This document shows, piece by piece, positions 23,469 through 34,875 of a stretch of DNA of 64,000 nt. Both the position numbers and the translations under genes were made by a program. Each line of letters starts with the position of its first letter. Position 1 is the first letter of the stretch. The notes below the pieces were generated by a model, which was given only the letters and a program-made list of their open reading frames with translations, ran no database searches and was not told the origin of the DNA. The stretch is from Paragordius varius (lineage: Eukaryota; Nematomorpha), in assembly GCA_964247055.1 (NCBI GenBank), contig OZ176051.1:10230001-10294000 (forward strand), in the 5' to 3' direction.

Positions 23469-26141
23469 TTACAATAGAAAAAAATGTGTTTCATAAAATT
23501 TCAAAAGTGAATTCCATTGCACAGCCAAGACTCCCAAATCATTCGAGAAAAAAGTACTAAACATGATTTTATTTAAACTCGGTTGAGGCGAAATTGTTTT
23601 TTTGGATAATGTAGATGTTGAATTGATCCCATAATTTATTGTACTATTTTTAAATTCATTATGATTTGGCACAGATTTATTTGAGGTTGCTGGAGACCAT
23701 GTATAATTTATAAAAAAGCTGTCAAACGAAAAGCGAGAATTCAATCGCCGCAATACAACACCAGAATAATTTGCAACGGTACCAGTCACATATGCATCAT
23801 CGATCCAAAAATAAGGAAGACGTGGAGCATGCAAAAAGAGTTTTGTTGCGGCGGGGACTGTAATTAGCAAAGCCCAACCAGAACAATATGGTGTGTAAAA
23901 ATCAGCTGGGTACTCGTCCTTAGAAACGTACCATTTTGATCCCACGTCTCGTATGACAGGCGCCTCGGGCCAAACATTGCACAAAATTACTTGTTCCATG
24001 TAATCTTGTGGCATGGTGTCATTGCCTGTTAGATGGAAACCGTTATGTATGTTGGGCGAGGGATTAGGTATTTCATATAAATAGTTCGCTTTTTCCCCAT
24101 ACAATGTGGTGATGGTTTGATTGAGAAGTTTGCATGCATCACATGGTGTTTTGTTAGTTTCGCTTTCTGTACTGATATATGTCAAAGCCAATGGGGGATT
24201 CTCTATTGGATATTTGTCAGAAACGCACCCATAAAATGTTCTGTTACGTGTAAAATGTTGGGCGGCAACGTATAGAAACGGCTGAATACTATCATCAACC
24301 CATTCTCCATCCTCTGGTAAAAAGCCTCTTATAAGCCCATCCTTAGTGTTTTGGATGTTCATATTGTTGGCCGTAAAGATTTTAGCTTGTTCTATCACAT
24401 CACGCATATTTTTTGGAGTTATGCGAGTAAACTCTTCGCATGTTTGTTGATTTTTAACGAGATTGGTATAAAGTTGTGACATAGCCTTGTACTTGTTTAG
24501 TATGGTAAACACTGTAAAAATTTCAACAAATATATCATCATCCATCTTAAGGACATAGTCTGCATGAGGACACTGTTCTGTTATCCACTTAAAACCCATA
24601 ATCATTTTATACGTTAAGTTTTTGTAGGAATCAATAAAATCACCCTGGACTATATCCCCATACTGGAGAGATTCGGTTTCTAACAATCTTTGATTCATTT
24701 TATTGATGGATTCATCATTTTGATAAACCTTGTAGTTAAATGTAGCCGGTAATCGAGTAGTTGAAACATTTGCAAATATCGAATCGGAAGTCTTTGTTGT
24801 ATTATTGGCCCTGCCATAGTAATTTAAATTAATGCGTTGGCCTATACGAATGGCCTGAAACAAAGGAGAATACGGTTCTGTCGTAGATCGGTAAGACTTA
24901 ACATCTGGGACGTACTCTTCACCCTCTATGAGCATGCGAGCTGTTAGAAAAACTAGCCTTACATTCATATCCATGAAAGTCATATTCCCAATCAAGATTG
25001 CAAATAAGGAGCGTAACGTGTGACTTTTGGCAATATTTTCATTTTCTAGACCTAATGACTCCAGGCTCGGATAATTAAAGGAAGGCACTGTCTTTTGATG
25101 TCCTAAATACTTAACAGAACCCCATGTTTGACGAATCATTTTGCGTTGCAAAAAGTTTTTAGGTGCCGAATGAATTAACACAACAAGATTGAGACGTTTG
25201 TTATCATTATAATTATTATTGGCATTCGTGTTATCTGCAGCTGTAATATCTTCAGTTAAATCTTTTTTGAGCCTATTGGCAACCGAATTCGTTAGCGTCT
25301 GAGGTATGGCGGCTTTTCTTCTTAAATTTATTTCGTTATTATTCTGTTTGTGCCGAAAATATTTGTTCCTCAACGATAATAATTTAATATCCTTATCACA
25401 TTCGGGGTATCGAACATTAATCAGGTAGCGAAAAGTGGGAAGATTAATAACGGGGTAATCGAGACTTATGGATTGAAGTAACTTTGGGCCAAATTTAGCA
25501 TGATCAGAACTATTGTTGCGTGAATATATATAATTGAGTAGTTGATAATTCCTTTTTATTGCACTTATGTTGACCGGTTGACCATATACAAAACAAATGT
25601 TATCAATATTTTCAGGATCCATGAATGTCTCTTGATTCCTATATTTATTGCAATTTACATACTTACCCGCTTTAATGTTGTGAATTGAGTAAGGTAAGGT
25701 AAATAAACTTAAAAATTGTAAAATCCGTTCCATAAAAGATCGTTGTTGAGTTTTTTCAATAATTGTTGATCGTGGTGTTACAGAATTGATCTTTTCCCCA
25801 AACATATCCGGTGGCCAATCAGTTTTATTTTGATTATCTCCGTGATTACTTTGGGTGCCACCCAGTTCAATAATGTTTTTTGTTTTATACCAAATATATC
25901 GGTTATAAATGGCCGAATGATTATAGTCTTCTTGAGTAAGGCTTGGAAGTATAGACACCCGACTAATATCATTAATCCGTCTATCTTTATTATCGGTTGG
26001 TAGGAATAAATTCGAATCATACACCAGATATATGATGGTTATGGATATAAGGAAACATGTCAAAAATAATTTGTTCTTTTTTTCAGCTAAAACATTTTGC
26101 AGAGTGGTTATAGAATTCCAAAGAACCTTTAACAAACCCAT
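23469..26141 (-). CDS. Beta-1,3-galactosyltransferase-like protein (GT31), paralogue 2
   Basis: Uninterrupted frame of 890 aa with the same plan as the gene at 2699-5431: type II membrane anchor (LFLTCFLISITIIYLVY, about residues 24-40), RKMIRQTWGS near 334, the YGDIVQGDFIDSYKNLTYK block, YVLKMDDDIF near 532, WIDDAYVTG near 780, and a shared C-terminal tail ending SNDLGVLAVQWNSLLKFY. It should act in the Golgi lumen as an inverting, metal-dependent UDP-sugar transferase; the substrate is unknown. Residues from about 165 to 645 are almost identical to the paralogue, also at silent sites, while roughly the first 150 and last 230 residues have diverged. All catalytic motifs are present, so both copies look functional. 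The start ATG directly precedes the membrane anchor. Confidence 0.9.
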   Translation of the reverse strand: MGLLKVLWNSITTLQNVLAEKKNKLFLTCFLISITIIYLVYDSNLFLPTDNKDRRINDISRVSILPSLTQEDYNHSAIYNRYIWYKTKNIIELGGTQSNHGDNQNKTDWPPDMFGEKINSVTPRSTIIEKTQQRSFMERILQFLSLFTLPYSIHNIKAGKYVNCNKYRNQETFMDPENIDNICFVYGQPVNISAIKRNYQLLNYIYSRNNSSDHAKFGPKLLQSISLDYPVINLPTFRYLINVRYPECDKDIKLLSLRNKYFRHKQNNNEINLRRKAAIPQTLTNSVANRLKKDLTEDITAADNTNANNNYNDNKRLNLVVLIHSAPKNFLQRKMIRQTWGSVKYLGHQKTVPSFNYPSLESLGLENENIAKSHTLRSLFAILIGNMTFMDMNVRLVFLTARMLIEGEEYVPDVKSYRSTTEPYSPLFQAIRIGQRINLNYYGRANNTTKTSDSIFANVSTTRLPATFNYKVYQNDESINKMNQRLLETESLQYGDIVQGDFIDSYKNLTYKMIMGFKWITEQCPHADYVLKMDDDIFVEIFTVFTILNKYKAMSQLYTNLVKNQQTCEEFTRITPKNMRDVIEQAKIFTANNMNIQNTKDGLIRGFLPEDGEWVDDSIQPFLYVAAQHFTRNRTFYGCVSDKYPIENPPLALTYISTESETNKTPCDACKLLNQTITTLYGEKANYLYEIPNPSPNIHNGFHLTGNDTMPQDYMEQVILCNVWPEAPVIRDVGSKWYVSKDEYPADFYTPYCSGWALLITVPAATKLFLHAPRLPYFWIDDAYVTGTVANYSGVVLRRLNSRFSFDSFFINYTWSPATSNKSVPNHNEFKNSTINYGINSTSTLSKKTISPQPSLNKIMFSTFFSNDLGVLAVQWNSLLKFYETHFFLL

Positions 26142-26547
26142 TATAATAGGTGTAATTATTACGAATTACTCGACATCTCTCTCATCTAGAAAGAAAAATG
26201 ATTATATAATATATATGACATTATTTTCATCCCTAACAAATTTCCAAAAACAATATCAGCCATCATACCTAACACATCATCAGCAAATAAAAACAACAAC
26301 AGTAATAACCTCAAGATACAGCCTACATAACAAGAAATATGAACCAGATACGATATCGGAAACTAAGTCTTCGAATGTGATTTTTTCTCAAACAAGGGCA
26401 ATATAAAAAGTGCATCTGCTTGTATTGGATAACTTAGGTTTACCTATAACCATATAACACCAATTAAATATTTCATTAGTACAATAAAACCAAGTAACAA
26501 CAGAACTGGAACAGAATGAAAAAATTGTAAAACGTGTATTTCATCAT
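26142..26547. other. 5' flank of the second GT31 gene
   Basis: Short AT-rich region upstream of the minus-strand GT31 gene and downstream (3') of the candidate exon at 26548-26722. It should hold that gene's promoter, but no specific element is recognisable. The two GT31 upstream regions look unrelated by eye. Confidence 0.4.
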
Positions 26548-26722
26548 TCAAAACCTTAATAATGTTTCAGTTAGCGTTTTTATTTTCCCATCGTACGTTT
26601 TTTTTGATATGGTAATGGCCCTATCACATTTGTGGCAGATAATCCTTCCGTGTTTACACATTCGTTTTATATCAAACTTATGGTTCACTTTGCAAAAAAA
26701 CTCATAGATTATGTAAGAACTA
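26548..26722 (-). CDS. Candidate last exon with Cys/His motif, unidentified
   Basis: On the minus strand a strong acceptor (tgatactttttag) is followed by an open frame of about 58 codons ending in TGA. The product contains MCKHGRIICHKCDRAI, whose C-x3-G-x2-C-x2-C spacing recalls a zinc-binding knuckle. No family is recognised. Upstream exons would have to lie beyond the hAT/Helitron nest that begins 45 bp further on. It may be a real terminal exon, an exon relic or chance. Confidence 0.3.
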
Positions 26723-26767
26723 AAAAGTATCAAGCAAAATTAAACTCATTATCCAGTTCCTCTAGAT

Positions 26768-29357
26768 CAGTGGTCAACCGGGGGGCAACGCTCCCCTACA
26801 GCGGCATAGAAAAATTTAAAATCCAAGGGGGCGCGAAAAATTCGAAGAATATAATTAAAAAATAAAACCAGAATTGAAGGATTTCAAGTGCAAATTATCA
26901 AGATTTGTCACCGATATGAAAAATATTTCAAAGATTGAAAATACAAGGATCTTATTGATTAAGAATCTATATATTTATAAAGCTGGCTTTGTGATCTGTT
27001 TCCGGAGAACCGGTATACCCATTCAAATCCAAATGTCAAAAAAATATAATCATTAATAAATGCCCTAACAATAGCTTGGCCCTTTTTTGAATTAGGCTCT
27101 CAGTTCGGGCCCACCCCGTGTAAAAAAACCGGTTTATTGAAAACAGAAGTCCACAAAAATCGTGTCTTTGAGACAATTTTCCGGAAAACGTGTTGGACCA
27201 TTCGATTTAAAATATGATTTTTTTTACTTATTTTCGATTGCGCCGAACATAATTGGGTCACTTTTTTAATGTAGACTCTTTTTACCCGCTCCCCCCGTAA
27301 AATGCCATTTTTTCAAAAAAAACTAAGCCCACAAAAATAATTTTTATATCTATCTTTCGCCCAAGGTATGAGACCGTAAAAATTCAACGAGTTTTCCAGG
27401 TATTCCCAGTTAAAGGCAAACATTTTAGTTGTGCGTTTTTATATTGGCTGCTGGTAAGGAGAGACCCGCCAAAAACTGCCCCGTCATATCAAAATAGCAT
27501 GCTTCTGGGGCTAAATTTCAGATATCAGGCCTTATAAGTTCTATAGGTGCTTAAAATATTACCCGTAACAAGGCAAACATTTAGGTGCGGTTTTTTAAAA
27601 TTAGCCGTTAATTAGGCTTTGAGGCAATTTTTCCAAAAACTAATGAGAGCATATGGAATCAATTATGTTTCCAGGTATTCTCCGAAAAAACGAAAAATTT
27701 TTAATCAAGCGCTTTTTTGTATCAGCCACTGGGTAGGGAGTTACTCGTCTAAAACTGCGCCACCATATCGAAATTGCGTCGTTTAGGAGTTAATTTCAAC
27801 GCTTATCAGGCCACATAATTTTATAAGGGCCTGAAATATTACCCGTAAAAAGGCAAAAATTTAAGTCGAGCGGCTTTTTTAAATTAGCCGTTAATTAGGC
27901 CCTTTACGCCCTAAAAATGGGCCCATTCTTCCAAAACTATAAAGAACATATGGAATAAAGATGATTCCAGGTATTCCCCCTATAAAGGCAATTTTTTTTA
28001 TCGAACGTCTTTTTTATATTGGTGTCTGGGTAGGGGGCTACCCGCCAACACCTGCGCCACCCTATCGATAAAACGTGACGTTAGAGGCAAATTTTAGAAA
28101 ATTTATCAAGCCATAAAATTTAATAAGGGCTTGAAATATTACCTGTAAAAAAGAAAAAAATTTAAGTAGAGCGGTTTTATCAAATTACCCCTTAATAAGG
28201 CCCTTGCCCTGAAAAAGGCGCCGCCATAGAATGACTTTTTGGTTTTAGGCAATTTTTCGAAAATCCTACGAGAGCATATGGAATCAATCATTCCAGGTAA
28301 TAACCGAATAGATTTTGATAGATCGCTTTTTGTTTCGCCCCTGGTTAGGGGGCTACCCGCGTAAAGATGCATCACCATATCGATACAGCATGCCTTTGAA
28401 GTCAAATTTCATAAAACCTATGAGTCTAATAACATATGTAATCCATGATAATTACAGATATTCCCCATATAAAAATTTGCCCAACGTTTTTTATACCTGC
28501 TCCTGGGTAAGGAGCTACCCGCCAAAAACTGCGCCACTATATAGAAATTTTGTTTCGGAGCTAATTTTTAAAAAAATTTATTAAGCCATATGAACTCATT
28601 AAAAGTTTGAAAAATTACCCGTAACTAGGTAAAATTAAGGTTAGGCTTATTTTTATTAGCCATTAATTTGGGGCCTTTATGCCTTAAAATACGCCATCCT
28701 ATAACGATTATTTAGTGTTGAGATATTTTTTCGAATAACCCATGACATGATGGTATCAAAGATGATTCCAAATATTTTCCCTATAAAAGCAAAGAATTTA
28801 ACTCACCGCTTTTTCCATGGCGTGGTTTTGGAGCTAATTTTCAAATCTCTTAAGAAGCCATACAAGTTCAATTAAGACATTTCTGGGAAATTTGTATTAA
28901 TATCATTCTTTCCTTAAAAAGGGACCACAAAGGATTTACTTTTTATATCCCTGATCCCAGCTGTGTGAACATAATTTCAAAATAAAACTTTTAACCATGA
29001 TTTCGTAAAACGAAAATCTTAAAATAAATCCAATACTAGTTGAATATTAACCTTAATAAAGGAAAGTTTAAATATGGTCGATTTCGATTAAACAATATTT
29101 GAGCCTATGCAAAAACCCGTAAAAGAATAATTAAAGACATTCTTTTAAAAATGTTTTTATTAATTTTTATCTCCATTATTTATTGCAAATTGTTAAAAAT
29201 AATGATCGGTAAGACTACTTCACAGCGAAGCGTGACAGGGCCAGCTAGTATAATATTAAAATAATTTTACATTTTTATCTTAGATTTTTTTCAGAAGAAG
29301 GCGCAAGAATTTTTATTTTCAATTTGGTGGGGCGTGAACAAAAATTGGGAACCACTG
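26768..29357. mobile_element. hAT-type MITE, split by a Helitron
   Basis: Left end CAGTGGTCAACC and right end GGGAACCACTG are inverted repeats. They are flanked by ctctagat (26760-26767) and ctttagag (29358-29365), a six-of-eight match as expected for an old hAT duplication. Without the Helitron at 26966-29248 the element is about 307 bp. A second copy without the Helitron lies at 63349-63610 and shares gatttgtcaccgatatg and tttggtggggcgtgaacaaa. Confidence 0.82.
26966..29248 (+). mobile_element. Nonautonomous Helitron filled with ~290-bp repeats
   Basis: It starts TCTATATATTTATAAAG after an A (26965) and ends with a GC-rich hairpin region (cagcgaagcgtgacagggcc), then CTAG at 29245-29248, followed by T. 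The first ~500 bp match the left end of the Helitron at 15096 (gttcgggcccaccccgtgta, aattttccggaaaac). The interior is a degenerate tandem array whose units begin near attacccgtaa..aggcaaa (27558, 27839, 28139, 28613) and contain 'ggctacccgcc' and 'gcgccac' words. There is no coding sequence. It sits inside a hAT MITE whose uninterrupted counterpart is at 63349. Confidence 0.87.
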
Positions 29358-29365
29358 CTTTAGAG

Positions 29366-29700
29366 GAATAAAAATTGGTTGATAGTAATCAGTTTTTATT
29401 TTAATTATCAATATTATTTTTCATTTGCCCGAAAACTGATATGGATAATTTATCCTTATTTGATTTTCACCAAGGTAAAAAAATTATTTGTTTGAGACTG
29501 ATTGTTTTTGATTGTGCGAGATTTAGCCTACACAGACAAGTTCATTTTCAGATAGTTATGAGATTTACATTTAAGGAAATAAATTTGCAAAGCCTACTAA
29601 AAATATGTTTTCCATCAAATAAATATTCAACAAGTTTTGGCAACAAATTATTAACCTTGTTAAACTGCTAAATTATATGATATTTATCTAACCAGGTGTA
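29366..29700. other. Intergenic, no gene seen
   Basis: Short interval between the hAT MITE and the mariner relic. A frame of 76 codons at 29441-29671 has no recognisable motif and no supporting splice signals. Confidence 0.4.
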
Positions 29701-29719
29701 ACTATAAGTCATTAACGGT

Positions 29720-30730
29720 TTATGTGAGCGAAGGCTTCGGCGAAAAGTATGCAGACGATTAATTTGATACAGACCCCATTTTGTTAATCTGACAATAAGG
29801 ACAATCACAAGTGAATATATTTGGCCAAAAGATAAAGTTGGTAAATGTTGATCCTGAAATAGAAAATTTGGGCATGTACTTTTGTTCCATCAGAAGGATT
29901 TTTTTATATTATTTGCACATATACCATGCTCTATTAATCAAGACATGTATTTTTAAATTTATTGATATTTCAATGAAGGGTTTTCTGATAGATCTGAGGG
30001 CAAATACGATAGATGGTAAAAAATATGGGAGAATAACTCAAATAAACTGAACGACAATCGGAAGAACAATATAACTATTATAAAAAACAAAATACGTCTA
30101 CGGGCAATGGGATTGACTCGGAAAATGCCTACATAATTTAAATGTTTAAAATCGCAAAATGACTTGTGAAACTCTGTTTCAACTTGAAGAAAAGAAATTA
30201 TTTTTGCATTGGATTGTGACGAGTGATGGGAAATCGCTTTATTTATCCAAAGCTGAAAAGTTCGTTGCTTTTACCTTTCGGTTCATCAATACCAAGGCCA
30301 ATTAGCATAGTGTAGGAAGATTATGCCCTTTTCTGGTGGTTCCTAAGTGTTCTTTCAAAACTTTCAAAGCCCGGTTAAACCTTTAATATAGAACGTGTTA
30401 GCCAACAAACGATTAATTTAAACGATGGATCAATCGAAAACGACCAGAATGGACTAGAAGACATGGTATTACTTTGCTACATAACTATGCTCTTCATACA
30501 TCAAAATCTGTAAAAGACACCTAATAGCTTTGATGGTAAATTCTTGCGCTTCCATCCTACTTTTGCTGATCGGGGTAAATATTCGCATTAATGGGGCACA
30601 CCTTGCAGAGCAGCACTTCAACGTTTTTAAATAGCTTAACGAATGGTTTATGGCAAAATATTATCAGATTGGTATGGCATTTATATTTTGAAAATTGGGC
30701 GAAATAAAAAGCCATTTATATAAGAAATAA
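29720..30730 (+). mobile_element. Mariner-type DNA transposon relic
   Basis: From about 30.0 to 30.72 kb, shifting frames give a mariner transposase in the right order: a KKLFLHWIVTSDGKSLY stretch (family 'KKSFLH.IVTGDEKW.Y'), ALFWWFLSVL-like residues where 'WWD..GVVYYELL' is expected, then ENDQNGLEDMVLLCY (family 'W....KVILLHDNARPH'), and near the end LNEWFMAKYYQIG (family 'L.EWFA.KD..FF..GI'). The second catalytic aspartate region is degraded and frames change repeatedly, so it is inactive and old. Terminal repeats were not located, so the bounds are approximate. Confidence 0.65.
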
Positions 30731-32400
30731 AATAATTAATTAATTTTTTTACAAAATTTCGTGATTCCTTACCAAAAAACCAGTAAGACTTATTACTACA
30801 CTTGGTATAATTTAGATTGAACCATAAGTGCTAGGTAAAATACTTCCAAACCGATGGTGGCCCCTAAACTTATAAAAAATATTTTGAATTAGGTTTAAAC
30901 CGCACATAACCGAACAGTTTACTATTACTCTACTTGTTTTTAGAAAGATTGTTAGTGGGAAAAAAACTTAGATCAACGGCTTTTGGTTAATAATGATTTA
31001 AATTATCACTCATCAAAGTTCTTACAAAATAAGGTATACTTAATTAAATTAAAACAATACCAGCAATAAAGCAGTGTATCTTATAATAGATGCCAAACAT
31101 ATATGGTCATAGCCAATTTTTTTGAATCGTATCAATATATATATATATATATATATAATTCATATTAATTTTGTTTCAATTAGATTATACCTTAATTTAT
31201 TTTATGTTATTAGTTTTTAGATTTTCCTTTTTCCCATTTGAAAAAATTGAATAAATTTTAAAAGGATGAGCTTTTAAACTACTGGAAATTTTTTTTCAAA
31301 GTTCTTGGACATGATATGACCCTTAATTTGACAAAAGTCCTTATTGTGATGCATGTACAATAGCAGCGACTGCATCATTAATGTCAAACAAATATTTTGC
31401 AATAAATAGATTTTTATAAACCCCTAATATAAACGAAAATTTTTAGATAAAAATGGTTAAAAATTAGGTTTTTCATAAAATAAGTAAAAGCAAAAAACCT
31501 TTGAAGTAAAAAGGAATGAGATATATGTGTATGGTTCCGCCACAAAATTATATCATATTCATCAGTTGTCATGTTTCAAAGTACAGAAATATTAAATTAA
31601 TTAATTAGTCGGGAATTTGGAATATTGCAAATCTTTATATAGCATTGTACCATGAAGTAGTAAATAGTTTAAATAAAAATGAAAACAGGTCAGCTTTAAG
31701 TGTAATTAATAAAATATATGTTTTTAGTCTAATTAGTTTTTTATCCAAATTTTACAAGAAAGGAATGATAATATTATCAGTTTTGAATTATAGCAGCTCT
31801 AATAATTAAATTAGAATATAACAATAAAATTTGGCAATGAAAGTTAAGCCTTTTTTAAACCTATATTTTTAACTCAAATTTAAATGATGAAGATATATAA
31901 TTATAGGTGCCAAATGTATAAAGGACAAAAATTAGACATATACTCTAATATTGAGCTTTTTTAAGAACAAAATTTATTAGAGAGCTTACATTTCTAAGAG
32001 GGTATCAAATTAAATTATATGCAAGACCTCCCTCTTTTATTAAGATTGTACTGGCTCATTCTTAAATAAACCCTTGGTGGTAATTATATGATTGTTTATG
32101 GACACATATATTGAATTATATAAATAATTACATCTATTATCTATTATTAGTATGTTAAATTTGGGGATCCCTCCAGTACATTTAAGAGAATCGAATCGAT
32201 GATAGAATATTTCAAAAAATTAATCAAACGGATAAGAAAAATAATCTTAAGAACTAAAAAAACAGTTACTATCAGTTTAGGTAAAAAAAATTTCCGTTAA
32301 CAAATCGCTCAAAACTTTATAATAAAATTCGACCTAAATATATGTAATCAAGTAACATAACACTTGTCAGTATCTTTTATGGTATTTCCAAAAAGATAAA
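30731..32400. other. Intergenic, no gene seen; (TA)n tract
   Basis: AT-rich sequence with a (TA)n microsatellite at about 31135-31158. No coding frame or element boundary could be supported. Confidence 0.45.
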
Positions 32401-32404
32401 CAAA

Positions 32405-32560
32405 GATTTTTCTACATACCCGTTACCATAAAGAAATAAAAGATTGGTCCTACGGGATTATTGAGCAGATGACATTGCGCTGATAATTCTTAATTTAATG
32501 AACAACATGATACAAGTCAAAGAAGAAGGTATAAATCTCAATGAGACAAACTGTTATTAA
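32405..32560 (+). mobile_element. Scrap of a LINE reverse transcriptase
   Basis: One frame reads ADDIALIILNLMNNMIQV preceded by a stop where Y is expected, then EEGINLNETNC, which matches the catalytic 'YADDIAL' box and the following 'GL.IN..KT..M' of non-LTR reverse transcriptases. The rest of the element is not recognisable. Confidence 0.45.
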
Positions 32561-32959
32561 ATAATTTGCAGTTAGTCCATTAATTTTTATCGAAATTAAA
32601 TTATATACTTTTTATATTTATTTGTTTATCATTATATCAGTATTTTATAGTTGATTATAATTCTGTGTAAGGATTGGTGCGATATTCGATATTCGTCACA
32701 ATATAGAAATTTTAGGTTGTTTGACATATAAAAATGTAATGATAAAATTAGTCATAATAACAAAAAATATATCATCCAAAACGTTCTTTTATGATAATGT
32801 GCAGTAAAAAATAAGATTTTATATTGTCTCCCTTCCATAATGTAAAGTTTTTATTTCAATTTTACCCTAAGACTAAAAGATGGCCAAAAAATTATATGAT
32901 TGATACAAAATTGTTAGCTACGTGGAAGGGCCAAAAATCTTTTGATGTAAAATAACCAT

Positions 32960-34130
32960 TTTGATAGATAATATATCAAAATTATGGTGCTTTTGGTTTG
33001 GGGCCTTCCCAGTTATGTTATTACCACTTTTGTTTGCTCATTATAAAAAAGTTGCATAATTTGGCCCCATTATATCAAATAATTGTTTTCGAGTCTAGAG
33101 GCTTCCCTCCAAAAATTATCAATAAAATTATATAAACTATTATATATATATATATATATATATAATAATTTGAATTTAGCTTTAAAAAGTCAAAAAGAAG
33201 ATACCACTAAAATGGGCTGAGGTTGCGCGATTGTTTACAAATAGTAATCTGATATATATGCATTAGGAAAATGTAAAGGCATATGATGTGCTGATTCATT
33301 ACCTTTAATGATACTTCATATCAGAAAATGGCAAATTTTGCGCACATTTTTAACACTTTATTATATATTCATTTTTTTGAACATGATGACATCTTATATT
33401 GTTTATCTACAGAAGAGCGTAAACAGCCAACTGTTTTAAAAGTTGTTAAAATAAAATTTAATTATTAAATTCTTTATCCTACATAGAAGAACCGATAGCT
33501 TTTACAGTTTACTAACTTCTAAGTCTGAAATTCAGTTAGCCAAAAAAGACTGAAGCAAACAGCTTATATTTAAATCTATATAAATTTTTTTAAGATTTAG
33601 GTGGACAAGGCTAATATTCACATTTTATATTAGCGACTAAAAATTTAAAAAGAATATAGTGGCCTAAAAATTGCATTTTTGTATTTGGCCTAATAATAAA
33701 AAAAATTTTCAAATTCACTATGAATCTGTAAACTACCCCAAAATATTATGTAGTGATAAAATTTTTTTTTAACTATGCTTCTTTCCAATAATATTAGTAG
33801 AATATATCACAAACTATAAAAAGCAAAATATTTTATAAATTTTTTTATATGTTGGCACCGAATAAAGGCGGAAGGTCCCAGATTTAGCGACTTTATTTAT
33901 ATGATAAATTTTGACTTCAAAAAGGGTTTTTTCCGAATAGATATTTTGCATATAATATAGAAATAATTTTGATGGCGCATTTATGGTATTTTGAAGCACT
34001 ATGAAAACGGAAAGTTAATATATAAAACACATTTTCTATGTAATTGATAATGCTAAACATTTCTATCATAAAAATTCGTTTGCCAATTTCCATTTAACCA
34101 TTTGTATTTAAGATAATTGTGAAAAACAAA
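32960..34130 (-). repeat. Old dispersed repeat (shared with 10.1-11.0 and 20.2-21.6 kb)
   Basis: Words such as aattatggtgcttttggttt and tcagaaaatggcaaattttg are inverse complements of sequence near 10.94-11.00 kb, while gatttttt-like and gataatgctaaac words near 34.05 kb recall 10.18 and 20.41 kb in direct orientation. The mixture suggests an element with internal inverted repeats, or two pieces. A (TA)n tract lies at about 33140-33165. The family is unknown. Confidence 0.35.
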
Positions 34131-34875
34131 AATGTTTAAAAATTCTAAAATGTTTAACATGTTTTGCGCAATAGAATTATAAAGTTTTTCTATAGTATCT
34201 TAATACCGTTTGCATCATGCCCAAAGGAGTGTGTAAGCTCTAACTAAATTGTTTTTTAGCATTGTAAAAAATAAATATAAGGGATGATTTAACCTTAAAA
34301 AATTGTTAGTGAAAGCATATACATTATTTTATACTTAATTAAATTTTCATTTTTTTGTACGCATACCCCACAACTTATAGTAGTAAATAAACTAGTTGTT
34401 TGCTAAATATTAAATTGTTAATTCCTCTTCTTCTGCACGATAAAAGGAATTACAGTATGTTATCCCCTACAGTACCGAATTCAATCCGAAAAGGATTCAA
34501 ACGAAGAGCTGATATTATGATGGATGAATATCAAAATTGTTGGTTAATAATTGGATGAAGGCTTTTTATAATGTACATTATGCCTGTTTTTTAATTTATA
34601 TTAGATTAAGAAAAAATGGCTACGAAAAATTTTGAGACAAATATAATTAATTTTTTAGAATTACTGTATCATGCGATTATAAAGGCTAAAAAGCCATTTT
34701 TATAAATTTGGCTTGATGCCAAATATATTTTTAAAGTCATTAAATTTAAATGACCATGAAGTTTTAACTACATTATGAAATGCTAATTTAATAAAATAAT
34801 TAAATTTTATTTATAAGAATTTTACATTTGGTAAATAACATAAAAATTGGTACATAACATCATGCGTTTTTTGAG

